DNA of 64,000 nt from contig NZ_RBHX01000001.1 in assembly GCF_003626735.1 (NCBI RefSeq), forward strand, positions 3,410,001 through 3,474,000. Direction: 5' to 3'. Under the pieces are notes generated by a model that worked only from the letters and a program-made list of their open reading frames with translations, was not told where the DNA came from and made no database searches. Shown one piece after another: positions 33,829 through 43,084 of this stretch; the first letter of the stretch is position 1; each line of letters opens with the position of its first letter. Both the position numbers and the translations under genes were made by a program. Source of the stretch: Microbacterium sp. CGR2 (lineage in GTDB: Bacteria > Actinomycetota > Actinomycetes > Actinomycetales > Microbacteriaceae).

Positions 33829-34835
33829 TGAGTTTCCTCTCGGGTGCTGGGTATATCACGAGTTGCAGTACGTGCGAGGGCGCGGTATCCGCGACCGATC
33901 AGTCCGGCGGCGCCGCTGGGAGCGATGATGATGCAGGCGCCGAGCACGACGGCGAAGACGAGCTGCGCCAGGTACGCCGAGGTGTCACCCGGAACCGCCT
34001 CGCTGAACCAGGTCGGCAGGTAGACGATCACGACCGCGCCGATGATCGCGCCCCACCACGACCGGTTTCCGCCGACGACGGAGGCGACGAGGAGGGTGAT
34101 CGAGAACACCAGCGGGTAGGACTCCGGCACGACCAAGCCGAGCACCAGCGCATACAGCGCGCCGCCCAGGCCCGCGACGGCGGAGCTGATCACGAAGAGC
34201 GCGAGCTTGAGTCGGTCGGTCTCGACGCCGACGGATGCCGCCAGGATCGGGTTCGCACGCACCGCGGCGAGCGCGCGGCCGATACGCCGTGAGACCAGGT
34301 TGCGCACACCCAGAATGCTCAGCAGCAGCACCACGAGCAGCACGAGGTAGATCCACTGCGCGTCCGTCAGAGCGCCCGTGGGCGAGAAGAGTCCTCCCCC
34401 GCTGAGCGTGATTCCCGCCTGCCCTCCGGTGAAGTCCGGGAGACGGTAGAGCACGATCGGGAACAGTGCGGCGATGACGATCGTGAGGAGTCCGAGGTTG
34501 AAGCCGCCGAGTCGGACGCCGGGCAGCCCGATGATCGCACCGACGATCGCACACACCACGACTGCGGCGACGAGCGCGAGCGCGACCGGCCATTCCAGGT
34601 GGCGGATGACCAGCATCGACGCATACCCGCCGATGCCGAAGATGGCTCCCTGGCCGAGACTGATCTGGCCGGAGAAGCCCATCAGCAGGTTGAGGCTGAT
34701 GACACCGAGTGCGACCGCGAGCACGCGGCTCATCGCGAAAAGGTCGTAGTCGGTGACCAGGAACGGGATGCTCACGGCGATCACGATCGCGACGCCCGTG
34801 GCGATGCGGGGCAGCCAGTGGAGGATGGTGGTCAT
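33825..34835 (-). CDS. livM: LIV-type ABC permease (LivM)
   Basis: A 336-residue permease with about ten membrane helices. LMGFSGQISLGQGAIFGIGGYA is the LivM signature, given here as FSGQISLGQGAIFGIGGY, and VSRRIGRALAAVRANPILAAS is the cytoplasmic coupling loop. Overlaps the LivH stop and the binding-protein start by 4 bases each. Together with LivH it forms the channel. A long frame continues upstream in the same phase but has no membrane character. Confidence 0.88.
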   Translation of the reverse strand: MTTILHWLPRIATGVAIVIAVSIPFLVTDYDLFAMSRVLAVALGVISLNLLMGFSGQISLGQGAIFGIGGYASMLVIRHLEWPVALALVAAVVVCAIVGAIIGLPGVRLGGFNLGLLTIVIAALFPIVLYRLPDFTGGQAGITLSGGGLFSPTGALTDAQWIYLVLLVVLLLSILGVRNLVSRRIGRALAAVRANPILAASVGVETDRLKLALFVISSAVAGLGGALYALVLGLVVPESYPLVFSITLLVASVVGGNRSWWGAIIGAVVIVYLPTWFSEAVPGDTSAYLAQLVFAVVLGACIIIAPSGAAGLIGRGYRALARTATRDIPSTREETQ

Positions 34836-35713
34836 GCGCGCACCGTGCTTTCGCGTCCGAAGAGCCCGGCGGGCTTGAAGAAGACGACCGCGATCACCAC
34901 GGTGAAGGCGAGCAGTACGTTGAGGTCGCCACCGAGCCCTGGGACGTAGCGGCCGCCGATCGCCGTCAGCAGACCGATCAGCAGGCCGCCGACCACGACG
35001 CCGATGCGGCTGGTGATGCCGCCGAGGTTGGTGGCCGCGAGTCCCATCAGCAGGGGGACGGTCATCATCGCCGGGGATAGTCCGAGCGAGGGCGCCGCGA
35101 CGACGCCGGCGACGGTTCCGACGGCGCTCGCGGCCGCCCAGCCCGCCGCGAGCCATATACCCGCGTTGAGTCCGAGCAGCGCCGCGGAGTGTTGATTCTG
35201 TGCGACAGCTCGGAGGCGCAGGCCGAAGGTGGTGCGGGTGAACAGGAGCGCCATCGCGCCCATCACGGCCGCGACGAGGATCAGTCCGCCGACCTGTTGA
35301 CTGGTGAGCCGGAGTCCACCGAACTGCAGCACCCAGCTGCCGAACGGGTTCGGGAAGTTGCGCGGATCGGTGCCCCAGATCATGCTGACGACGGCATTGA
35401 TCCCGAGTAGCAGCGTGACGCCAAGGGTCGTGAGCGCGGTCTGATTCCGCCGGTCGACCCAGCGCACCACCCCGAAGTAGAGAAGCGCGCCGATGAGCGC
35501 CGACACGACGATCGCGAACGGGATCGCCAGCCAGGCGGGCCAACCTGCGAGCAGCGCCGTGTAGGCGACATAGGCCGCGAGCACCGCCATCTCGCCCTGC
35601 GCGAGATTCAGCATCCCAGTGCCCTGGAAGATGACGCTGATCGCGAGCGCGAGGGCGGCGAAGACCACGCCGGTCGTCAGGCCGTCGAGGGCGATCTGCA
35701 GGAACTCGATCAT
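34832..35713 (-). CDS. livH: LIV-type ABC permease (LivH)
   Basis: A 293-residue permease with about eight membrane helices. ISVIFQGTGMLNLAQGEMAVL near the start is the LivH hallmark (short form LNLAQGEMAVL), and RLRAVAQNQHSAALLGLN is the coupling loop. Overlaps neighbours by 4 bases. Partner of the LivM-type permease. Confidence 0.88.
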   Translation of the reverse strand: MIEFLQIALDGLTTGVVFAALALAISVIFQGTGMLNLAQGEMAVLAAYVAYTALLAGWPAWLAIPFAIVVSALIGALLYFGVVRWVDRRNQTALTTLGVTLLLGINAVVSMIWGTDPRNFPNPFGSWVLQFGGLRLTSQQVGGLILVAAVMGAMALLFTRTTFGLRLRAVAQNQHSAALLGLNAGIWLAAGWAAASAVGTVAGVVAAPSLGLSPAMMTVPLLMGLAATNLGGITSRIGVVVGGLLIGLLTAIGGRYVPGLGGDLNVLLAFTVVIAVVFFKPAGLFGRESTVRA

Positions 35714-36468
35714 GACACCTCCCGTGTGTCTGTTCCTCGTGCACCGTCGTCACTACCCCCGAAGTAGTGCGCGTGCAGAGCGTCCGTCGAGTGATACTCG
35801 GCCGCCGGCCCGTCGTGGACGACGCGACCTCTGCTGAGCAGCACGACGCGATCGGCGACCTCGAGCGAAAGGCGGGCGTTCTGCTCAGCGAGCAGAATCG
35901 TCAACTCCCATTCGTCACGCAGCGCCACGAACTGGGCGAAGAGCTCCTTCGTGGTGAGTGGGGCGAGCCCCAGCGAGGGTTCATCGACCAGGAGCAGCCG
36001 CGGACGCGCGAGCAGCGCCCTGCCGACCGCGAGCATCTGCGCCTGGCCGCCGGAGAGCGCCCCGGCCGGCCGCTTGCGGAACTCCTCGAGGATCGGGAAG
36101 GTCCGGTAGACACGTTGGAGATCGGATGCCGCAAGCGACCGTCGCGCCGAAGGTCGCCCGATGCTGCCGAGGCGCAGGTTCTCCTCGACCGTGAAGTCGG
36201 AGAACGTGCCGCGTCCCTCCGGCACGTGGCCGATGCCGAGCCGGGCGATCTGCGCGGTACGCAGGCGGTTGAGATCGGTGCCGTCGAAGCTTCGGCTGCC
36301 TCGCACCGAGACCGTCCGGCTGATCGCACGCAGCAGGGAGGTCTTGCCGGCGCCGTTGGGGCCGAGGATCGCCACGATGCTGCCCTCGTCGACCGTGAGG
36401 TCGATCTCGTGCAGCACCTCGACGCGCCCATAGGCTGCGGTCACTCCGCGTAGCGAGAGAAGGCTCAT
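35710..36468 (-). CDS. livF: LIV-type ABC ATPase (LivF)
   Basis: A 252-residue ATPase: Walker A GPNGAGKTS, signature LSGGQAQMLAVGRAL, Walker B LLLVDEPSLGLAP. The short linear form without the LivG insertion identifies LivF. The C-terminal extension contains the HxHYFGG-like end found in some paralogues. Energises uptake with the LivG protein. Confidence 0.9.
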   Translation of the reverse strand: MSLLSLRGVTAAYGRVEVLHEIDLTVDEGSIVAILGPNGAGKTSLLRAISRTVSVRGSRSFDGTDLNRLRTAQIARLGIGHVPEGRGTFSDFTVEENLRLGSIGRPSARRSLAASDLQRVYRTFPILEEFRKRPAGALSGGQAQMLAVGRALLARPRLLLVDEPSLGLAPLTTKELFAQFVALRDEWELTILLAEQNARLSLEVADRVVLLSRGRVVHDGPAAEYHSTDALHAHYFGGSDDGARGTDTREVS

Positions 36469-37295
36469 GCGGCGCCCGCCTCGAGATGGCCCGTCTCGAC
36501 GTCACCGGTTTCGACATCGGTTCCCAGATAGGCGGCGATGACGTCGGGGTTCCGCCGGATTTCCTCAGCGGTGCCGTGAGCGAGGAGGCGCCCGGCATCC
36601 AGCACCGCGATCGTCTGGGCGTACTTCATCACCAGCGCGACATCGTGCTCGACGAGCACACACGTCATTCCCGATCTCGTGCCGTGAGCCACGATCAGGT
36701 CCATCAGCGCCGCCGACTCGTCTTCGCTGAGGCCCGCCGCCGGCTCATCGAGCATGAGCAGGGTCGGGTTCGAGACCAGCGCGCGGGCGATCTCGATGCG
36801 GCGTCGGTCGCCGTGCGCCAGTGCACCAGCCGGGGTCAGGGCATGCGCGGAAAGACCGACCCGGTCGATGACGTCTCTCGCCCACTCGGTCGCGAGCTTC
36901 TCCTCGCGGCCGCTGCCCGGCGTGCGCAGGACGTGGCTGAGCAACCCGGCCCCCGTACGCACATGCGTGCCCAGCATCACGTTGCTCAGCACGTCGGCGT
37001 CGTCGATGAGGGCGGGGGTCTGGAAGGTGCGGGCGATCCCGGCCTTGGCACGACGGAAAGCGCGCAGTACGTCCAGCTGCTCGCCGTGCAGCGCGATCGT
37101 GCCCTCGTGCCGGTAGATGCCGCTGATGCAGTTGAACAGTGTGGTCTTTCCCGCACCGTTCGGCCCGATCACGGCGCTGACGCCGCCCGCCGGAACATCG
37201 AACGTCACGGCATCCAGTGCCCTGACACCGCGGAAGCCGATGCGGACGCCTGTGAGGCGGAGCGCGGGTGGCGCAGGTGTGTGCGCGTTGTTCAT
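36465..37295 (-). CDS. livG: LIV-type ABC ATPase (LivG)
   Basis: A 276-residue ATPase: Walker A GPNGAGKTTLFNCISG, LivG-specific GIARTFQTPALIDDADVLSNV, Walker B LLMLDEPAAGLS. The signature is reduced to LAHGDRRRIEIARAL. AAGGAG precedes the ATG at 37295. First gene of the transporter operon; its promoter must lie in 37296-37456 behind pcaF. Two short acidic Val-Glu-Thr-Gly repeats end the protein. Confidence 0.9.
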   Translation of the reverse strand: MNNAHTPAPPALRLTGVRIGFRGVRALDAVTFDVPAGGVSAVIGPNGAGKTTLFNCISGIYRHEGTIALHGEQLDVLRAFRRAKAGIARTFQTPALIDDADVLSNVMLGTHVRTGAGLLSHVLRTPGSGREEKLATEWARDVIDRVGLSAHALTPAGALAHGDRRRIEIARALVSNPTLLMLDEPAAGLSEDESAALMDLIVAHGTRSGMTCVLVEHDVALVMKYAQTIAVLDAGRLLAHGTAEEIRRNPDVIAAYLGTDVETGDVETGHLEAGAA

Positions 37296-37456
37296 GCAGA
37301 ACTCCTTCGTTCTGCTTTCATGACACCCGAGTCGAGGGCATCACAGAAGCCCCTATCGGTGATGCCGGGCATCGGGTTGCCTGATACCCGTGGTGGGTGT
37401 GATCGCTGGAGCCAGGCGGAATCTCTCAATGCCAAATTCGCGCCGGGCCCCCGCCG

Positions 37457-38626
37457 CTATCGCTCGAGGACGAGCGCGAGCCCCTGCCCCACGCCGATGC
37501 ATAGGGCGACGACCGCCACACCCCCGCCGCGACGCCGCAGCTCGTGCGCTGCACGCGCGAGGATCCGCGCGCCCGACGCGCCGAGGGGATGGCCGATCGC
37601 GATCGCTCCGCCGTGCACGTTGAGGCGCTCGGGATCGAGCTCCGGCCAGCCGGCCAGGCAGGCGAGCGACTGCGACGCGAACGCCTCGTTGAGCTCCACG
37701 AGATCGACATCGCCCCACGTTCGGCCGGCGCGGGCGAGCGCGCGGTTCGCCGCCTCGACGGGCGCGATTCCGAACACGTCGGGATCATTGCCGAATACGC
37801 CCCGCCCGGCGATGCGGGCGAGCGGCTCGCCGTCGATCGCTCCTTCTCCTCCGAGCAGCACGGCGGATGCCCCGTCGGTGATCGGCGAGGAGTTGCCCGC
37901 CGTCACCGTCCCGTCCGCGGCGAAGAGCGCCCGCAGGCCACCGAGCTTCTCGAGCGTCGTGTCGTCGCGGATGCCCTCGTCGCGCGAGAGGCCGGCACCG
38001 GGAACCCCGACGATCTCGCCGTCGAACACGCCATCGGCCCACGCCTGAGCGGCTCGCCGGTGGCTGCGGAGCGCAAACGCATCCTGCTCCTCCCGCCGGA
38101 TCCCGAAGATCGTGGCCAGCTTCTCGGCCGACTCCCCGTTCGAGATCGTCCACTCCTTCGGGAGGGCGGGATTGGTCATCCGCCAGCCGATCGCGGTGTT
38201 CCACATCGTCTGATTGCCCACCGCCGGCCACGGCTTCGGCGACTTCTCGACGACGAACGGAGCCCGGCTCATCGATTCCACCCCGCCGGCGAGCACGATG
38301 TCAGCGTCACCCGTCTCGATCGCTCGAGAGCCCTGGATCACCGCCTCCAGACTCGAGCCGCACAGCCGGTTCACCGTGGCTCCGGGCACGGTCGTCGGGA
38401 ATCCTGCGAGCAGCGCGGCGAACCGGGCCACGTCGCGATTGTCCTCCCCTGCCTGATTGGCGTCGCCGAGCAGCACGTCGTCGATGCGCCCCGGATCGAT
38501 CCTGGTACGGTCGACGATCGCCCGGAGCGTCACGGCCGCGAGATCGTCCGGGCGGATGCCAGACAGAGCCCCGCCTGCACGTCCGAAGGGCGTGCGCAGG
38601 GCGTCGTAGACGAAGGAGGCGGTCAC
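37457..38626 (-). CDS. pcaF: Beta-ketoadipyl-CoA thiolase
   Basis: A 389-residue thiolase. Cys89 in NRLCGSS is the nucleophile, GHPLGASGARI and LCIGVGQG carry the catalytic His and second Cys. In context it splits 3-oxoadipyl-CoA to succinyl-CoA and acetyl-CoA, the last step of the pathway. The GTG start at 38626 overlaps the pcaJ stop (GTGA). Last gene of the pcaHGBDCIJF operon. Confidence 0.93.
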   Translation of the reverse strand: MTASFVYDALRTPFGRAGGALSGIRPDDLAAVTLRAIVDRTRIDPGRIDDVLLGDANQAGEDNRDVARFAALLAGFPTTVPGATVNRLCGSSLEAVIQGSRAIETGDADIVLAGGVESMSRAPFVVEKSPKPWPAVGNQTMWNTAIGWRMTNPALPKEWTISNGESAEKLATIFGIRREEQDAFALRSHRRAAQAWADGVFDGEIVGVPGAGLSRDEGIRDDTTLEKLGGLRALFAADGTVTAGNSSPITDGASAVLLGGEGAIDGEPLARIAGRGVFGNDPDVFGIAPVEAANRALARAGRTWGDVDLVELNEAFASQSLACLAGWPELDPERLNVHGGAIAIGHPLGASGARILARAAHELRRRGGGVAVVALCIGVGQGLALVLER

Positions 38627-39258
38627 GAGAGATCCAATCCGGTCAGCGAGCTCAGCGCAGCGACAGTGTTTGCTCCGAACGCCTCGCGGACGACGAAGCG
38701 CCCGTCCACGACGTCGAAGACCGCGTGATCGGTGTAGACGCGTGTGACGCACCCGACCCCGGTGAGAGGGTATGTGCACTCGTCGACGAGCTTGGACGAC
38801 CCGTCTTTGGCGAGCAGATCGGTCATCACGAACACCTGCTTCGCTCCGATCGCGAGATCCATCGCACCCCCGACAGCGGGGATCGCGCCGGGTGCGCCGG
38901 TCGACCAGTTCGCGAGGTCGCCGTTCTGAGCGACCTGGAATGCTCCGAGCACGCAGACGTCGAGGTGCCCGCCGCGCATCATCGCGAACGAGTCGGCGTG
39001 GTGGAAGTACGCCGCCCCGGCCAGCGCCGTCACCGGCTGCTTCCCCGCGTTGATGAGGTCCGGGTCGATCCGGCCGGCTTCGGGCGCCGGCCCCATGCCG
39101 AGCAGGCCGTTCTCGGTGTGCAGGATGATCTCGAGCTCCGCCGGCAGGAAGTTCGCGACCAGTGTCGGCGCACCGATGCCGAGGTTGACGACCGCGCCCT
39201 CCGGGATATCCGCCGCGATGCGTGCCGCCAGGTCGTCACGCGTGATCCGGGTGGTCAT
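38623..39258 (-). CDS. pcaJ: 3-oxoadipate CoA-transferase, beta subunit
   Basis: A 211-residue CoA-transferase B subunit; the catalytic glutamate is in HTENGLLGMG and GAFQVAQNGDLANWS is family-typical. Pairs with PcaI to transfer CoA from succinyl-CoA to 3-oxoadipate. Overlaps pcaI by 4 bases. Confidence 0.92.
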   Translation of the reverse strand: MTTRITRDDLAARIAADIPEGAVVNLGIGAPTLVANFLPAELEIILHTENGLLGMGPAPEAGRIDPDLINAGKQPVTALAGAAYFHHADSFAMMRGGHLDVCVLGAFQVAQNGDLANWSTGAPGAIPAVGGAMDLAIGAKQVFVMTDLLAKDGSSKLVDECTYPLTGVGCVTRVYTDHAVFDVVDGRFVVREAFGANTVAALSSLTGLDLS

Positions 39259-40013
39259 CGCAAGACCTCGCCGTCTTCCGCAGCACGCTCGATCGGTCGC
39301 CCCTCGATGTCCACGCCTCCGATGAAGCCGTCATCGCCGAGCCAGGGCCGCCGCCCGACGGCCACGACACGGTCGACGAACAGCCCAGGAGTCACGACCG
39401 TCTCGGGATCGATCGACCCGAGGGGCACAACCTCATCGACCTGTACGACCGTGATGGCGGCGGCCGAGGCCATCACCGGACCGAAGTTGCGTGCGGTCTC
39501 GCGGTAGACGAGGTTGCCCCATCGGTCGGCCGCGCAGGCGCTGATCAGCGCGACGTCCGCGGCGATCGGGTACTCGAGCACATACCGCCTCCCCTCGATC
39601 ACCCGCTCCTCCTTGCCTTCGGCGAGATCGGTGCCGACTCCGGTCGGAGAGAAGAAGGCGCCGATGCCGGCGCCCGCGGCACGGATGCGTTCGGCGAGGT
39701 TGCCCTGCGGCACGATCTCGAGCTCGATCTCGTCCGCCCGGTAGAGACCGTCGAACACCCACGAGTCGTGCTGCCGGGGGAAAGAGCACATGATCTTGCG
39801 CACCCGACGCTCAGCGAGCAGCGCGGCGAGGCCAGTGTCGCCGTTGCCTGCGTTGTTGGCGACGATGGTGAGGTCATCTGCCCCCTGAGCGATGAGCGCG
39901 TCGATCAGTTCGACCGGCTGTCCGGCGCGGCCGAATCCGCCGATCATCACGGTCGATCCGTCTCTTATCCCCGCCACGGCCGCCGCGGCATCCTGTACGG
40001 TCTTGTCGATCAT
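39255..40013 (-). CDS. pcaI: 3-oxoadipate CoA-transferase, alpha subunit
   Basis: A 252-residue CoA-transferase A subunit with GSTVMIGGFGRAGQPVELID (CoA loop) near residue 20, VANNAGNGDTGL and GNLAERIRAAGAGIGAFFS. Works with PcaJ. Overlaps pcaC and pcaJ by 4 bases each. Confidence 0.92.
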   Translation of the reverse strand: MIDKTVQDAAAAVAGIRDGSTVMIGGFGRAGQPVELIDALIAQGADDLTIVANNAGNGDTGLAALLAERRVRKIMCSFPRQHDSWVFDGLYRADEIELEIVPQGNLAERIRAAGAGIGAFFSPTGVGTDLAEGKEERVIEGRRYVLEYPIAADVALISACAADRWGNLVYRETARNFGPVMASAAAITVVQVDEVVPLGSIDPETVVTPGLFVDRVVAVGRRPWLGDDGFIGGVDIEGRPIERAAEDGEVLR

Positions 40014-40411
40014 GATTCGTTGTCGCCGCAGTCGGGGCCGAACACGTCGCTCGCGATGCGGAACGCTGTGTTGGCTGCGGGCACGCCCGAGTAGATCGCC
40101 GACTGAAGGATCACCTCGCGGATCTCGTCGATCGTGAGGCCGTTGCGGACGGCGGCTCGCAGGTGCATCGCGAGCTCCTCATGGTGACCGAGCGCGATCA
40201 GCGAGGAGAGCACCGCGATGGATCGAGAGCGCCGATCGAGTGCCGGTCGCGACCAGACATCGCCCCATGCGACGCGCGTGATGAAGTCCTGGAAGTCGGC
40301 GTTGAGGTCCGTCGTCGCCGCGATCGCGCGGTCGACATGCGCATCGGAGAGCACCTCTCTGCGGACGGCGAACCCCTGTTCACGTCGTTCGTCGTCGGTG
40401 AGACCCGTCAT
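40010..40411 (-). CDS. pcaC: 4-carboxymuconolactone decarboxylase
   Basis: A 133-residue protein of the carboxymuconolactone decarboxylase family, with WGDVWSRPALDRRSRSIAVL and LGHHEELAMHLRAAVRNG. It converts 4-carboxymuconolactone to the enol-lactone. In many actinobacteria it is fused to PcaD as PcaL; here it is separate, overlapping pcaD by 4 bases. Confidence 0.93.
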   Translation of the reverse strand: MTGLTDDERREQGFAVRREVLSDAHVDRAIAATTDLNADFQDFITRVAWGDVWSRPALDRRSRSIAVLSSLIALGHHEELAMHLRAAVRNGLTIDEIREVILQSAIYSGVPAANTAFRIASDVFGPDCGDNES

Positions 40412-41184
40412 TCGCGGCTCCTCTCGTTCAAGAACTGAGTCAGCAGGGCGGCGACGGCCGCGGGCGCATCGACGGGCGCGAGGTGCGACGCCTCCGCGAT
40501 CCCTGCTGCCGATCCGTCGACCACCCCCGCAGCGATCTCGCGCACTGACGACTCGGGCGTGACCTCATCCTGCTCGCCCCAGATCGCCAGCACCGGCGCC
40601 GAGATCTCACCGAGCCGATCGCGCACGTCATGGCTTGCGAGTGCCTCGCAGCACCGCGCGTAGCTCTCGTCGTCGGCGTTCTGCAGAACGTGCAGCAGTC
40701 GCCCCGTGAGATCCGGGTGCGAGGCGATCGAACCAGGGGTGAACCATCGTTGCGCCGAGCCGATGATCAGCGCTGAGGTGGATTCAGCCCGCACCTTCGC
40801 AGCGCGCTCCCGCCAGGCATCCGGCGTACCGATCGCCGCGCCGGAGCAGAGGATCGCCGCACGCTCGACGAGTGCCGCATGTCGCAGCAGAAGCTCGAGC
40901 CCGACAGCCCCACCGAGTGAGACACCCGCGTAGCGGATGCTGTCGACGCCGAGCGCCGAGGCCCCCGCCGCCACCGCATCAGCCAGGTCGGCCACCGAGA
41001 ACGCCGTGGAAGCCGCAGCAGAATCGCCGTGTCCTGGCAGGTCCCAGGCGACGATCCGGTGCGTCTGCGCGAGCGCGGGGGCGACCGATTCCCACAGGAT
41101 CGTCGAGGTGCCGAGCGAAGGACCGAGCACGAGCAGTGGTGCACCGTCGGGGCCCACCGGTTCTGTGAAAGCGAGCGTCGTCAT
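40408..41184 (-). CDS. pcaD: 3-oxoadipate enol-lactonase
   Basis: A 258-residue alpha/beta hydrolase. The nucleophile elbow is GVSLGG (Ser about 94), the acid in GEQDEVTP and the histidine in ASHLAPVDAP. It hydrolyses the enol-lactone to 3-oxoadipate. Stands as an unfused gene between pcaB and pcaC. Confidence 0.9.
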   Translation of the reverse strand: MTTLAFTEPVGPDGAPLLVLGPSLGTSTILWESVAPALAQTHRIVAWDLPGHGDSAAASTAFSVADLADAVAAGASALGVDSIRYAGVSLGGAVGLELLLRHAALVERAAILCSGAAIGTPDAWRERAAKVRAESTSALIIGSAQRWFTPGSIASHPDLTGRLLHVLQNADDESYARCCEALASHDVRDRLGEISAPVLAIWGEQDEVTPESSVREIAAGVVDGSAAGIAEASHLAPVDAPAAVAALLTQFLNERSRE

Positions 41185-42494
41185 CGGGTCTCTCCCCCTG
41201 CAGCCGTGCCGAGGTGCGCGGTGGGGTCGAGCAGCTGGTCGAGATCGACCCCAGACGCCTCCGCCATCGCACCGACGAGGTCGCGCAGATCCGCGCCCGC
41301 GACGGCAGCGTCGATCAGCTCATCGAATCGCGCGCGGCCGATCAGCGGCACGAGCACGATCGCGAGCCGTTCGCTGACCATCAGGCCACCGGTGAGTGCG
41401 AGGTTGCGGGATGCCGCGGCGCGGTCCATATGCAGATTCTCGGCGAGCGTGGCGGCGTGCGCCGAGGCGCCGAGCGCGAGCCGCAGCAGTTCGCGAAGGG
41501 TGGGCCACTCGGCGTGCCATGCCCCGTCCGGGCGTTCGTCGCCGGCGAGCGCTGCGGCCAGATGAAGCGTGGCGCCGAGGCCGGGCGCCCGAAGTGCTGC
41601 CGAGCGGATGAGGATCGATTCGACCGGATTCTGCTTCTGCGGCATCGCGGAGGAGCCACCGCCGACGCCTTCGAAGAGCTCGCCGATCTCGGTGCGGCTG
41701 AGGGTCGCGACGTCGGTGGCGACCTTGCCGAGCGCGTCGATGGCCTGCACCAGAGCGTCACCGAGTTCCGTCACCGGCCAGCGGGAGACGTGCCAGGCAG
41801 CTCCGGTGTCGCTCAGACCCGCGCGCCGCGCGAAGGCGGCAACCAGATCGCCGGTCGCTTTGCGGGATCCGGTGATCTCGACGAATGATGCTCGGGTCCC
41901 GCCGGCCCCAGCAAGCTGCGCGGGGAAGTCGAGCGCGGCCAGTCGAGTGGCGGCACGGTCGATCCCGAGGAGCCAGGAGTCGATCCTGGCGCCGAACGTG
42001 GTCGGGACGGCGTGCTGGGTGAGAGTGCGCGCCACAACCACCTCGCCGCCGTGGGCCACCGCGAGGTGGTTCAGTCCGTCTGCCACCTGCCCGAGCGACG
42101 TCCCGACCTGAGCCGCCGCCACGCGCGCCACCGACATGATCGCCGAATCCCAGATGTCCTGACTGGTCGCCCCGCGGTGCACCCACACTCGAAGACCCTC
42201 CGGCGTCGCGGCCTTGAGCTGCCGGACGAGGGGTATCACCGGGTTCCCGCCCTCGACTGCGGCGGCGATCAGCGCGTCGACCTCGATGATCGAGCTGCCG
42301 CCCGGCGTGAGCCGACCACGGAGTACATTCTCGATCGCCGCGAGATCGGCCGCAGAGAGCATCCCGATGTCTGCGTACGCTGCGGCGAGCGCCCGCTCTG
42401 AAGCGATGAGTGCGTCGAGGAACACGGCGTCGCGCACGATGTCGTCGCGTCCCACGGTCGCGGGCGAGAGCAGTCCCTCATCGAAAGCGGTCAT
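41181..42494 (-). CDS. pcaB: 3-carboxy-cis,cis-muconate cycloisomerase
   Basis: A 437-residue protein of the fumarase/aspartase superfamily; the signature loop is present as GGGSSAMPQKQNPVES, and HRGATSQDIWDSA matches the conserved THGATSQDI region. It lactonises 3-carboxymuconate. The ATG at 42494 is preferred to GTG at 42500 because GAGAGGTG is correctly spaced. Overlaps pcaD by 4 bases. Confidence 0.93.
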   Translation of the reverse strand: MTAFDEGLLSPATVGRDDIVRDAVFLDALIASERALAAAYADIGMLSAADLAAIENVLRGRLTPGGSSIIEVDALIAAAVEGGNPVIPLVRQLKAATPEGLRVWVHRGATSQDIWDSAIMSVARVAAAQVGTSLGQVADGLNHLAVAHGGEVVVARTLTQHAVPTTFGARIDSWLLGIDRAATRLAALDFPAQLAGAGGTRASFVEITGSRKATGDLVAAFARRAGLSDTGAAWHVSRWPVTELGDALVQAIDALGKVATDVATLSRTEIGELFEGVGGGSSAMPQKQNPVESILIRSAALRAPGLGATLHLAAALAGDERPDGAWHAEWPTLRELLRLALGASAHAATLAENLHMDRAAASRNLALTGGLMVSERLAIVLVPLIGRARFDELIDAAVAGADLRDLVGAMAEASGVDLDQLLDPTAHLGTAAGGETR

Positions 42495-42521
42495 GCGCAC
42501 ACCTCTCGGTGATGCTGGGCG

Positions 42522-43082
42522 TCAGTAGACAAGGAATACCGTCTCCCCTTCGCCCTGCACGCGGATATCGTGCTTGAGCCGGCCGTCGGCGGTGCGCGTC
42601 GCGATCAGCGTCGCCCGTTCCTCCGCCGAGAGCGACGAGAGCAGCGGATCCGCGTCGAGAGCGGTCGCATCGTCCGGAAGGTAGATGCGCGTGTGGAGTT
42701 TGTCCGGCAGTCCGCGGGCGTAGACGATCGTGGCGAAGAACGGCGCCCGCCGGTTGCGAGATCCGGGGTTGCGGGTCCAGAACTCGTAGCGCCCCTCGGC
42801 GTCGGTGAAGGTGCGCCCGAAGCCGGTGAAGGTGTGGTCGTCCCTGCGGAAGGCGCCGCGAGCGCGCGGCACCGTGCCGTCGGTATCCGCCCCGAAGATC
42901 TCGATGAATGCATCGGGGATCGGATTCCCCGCTCCGTCACGCACGGTGCCGCCGAGCAGGATCGCTCCGGGCGAATGCGGGAATGCCACCTCATGCATCT
43001 TCGGGTACTCGATGCCGTAGGCGAAGAACGGGCCGACGGTCTGCCCCGCGGTGGGCCGATGGGTCTTGGCGGGCACCGACAT
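42522..43082 (-). CDS. pcaG: Protocatechuate 3,4-dioxygenase alpha subunit
   Basis: A 186-residue intradiol dioxygenase alpha subunit: TAGQTVGPFFAYG at the start, then the beta-sandwich with GAILLGGTVRDGAGNPIPDA. As expected for the alpha chain it lacks the full set of iron ligands. Forms the enzyme with PcaH, whose gene ends 2 bases before this ATG. Confidence 0.94.
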   Translation of the reverse strand: MSVPAKTHRPTAGQTVGPFFAYGIEYPKMHEVAFPHSPGAILLGGTVRDGAGNPIPDAFIEIFGADTDGTVPRARGAFRRDDHTFTGFGRTFTDAEGRYEFWTRNPGSRNRRAPFFATIVYARGLPDKLHTRIYLPDDATALDADPLLSSLSAEERATLIATRTADGRLKHDIRVQGEGETVFLVY

Positions 43083-43084
43083 GC

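Noticed and set aside
34836..35753. Extension of the livM frame through the livH gene
   Set aside because: The extension is hydrophilic and arginine-rich, and livH in another frame has the expected signature; the ATG at 34835 is coupled to the livH stop.
36486..38048. Plus-strand open frame of 520 codons opposite livG and pcaF
   Set aside because: Antisense to two genes with clear motifs; spans the livG-pcaF boundary and has no recognisable domain.
37544..38728. Plus-strand open frame of 394 codons opposite pcaF
   Set aside because: Antisense shadow; composition is RGERRR-rich and unlike any protein family.
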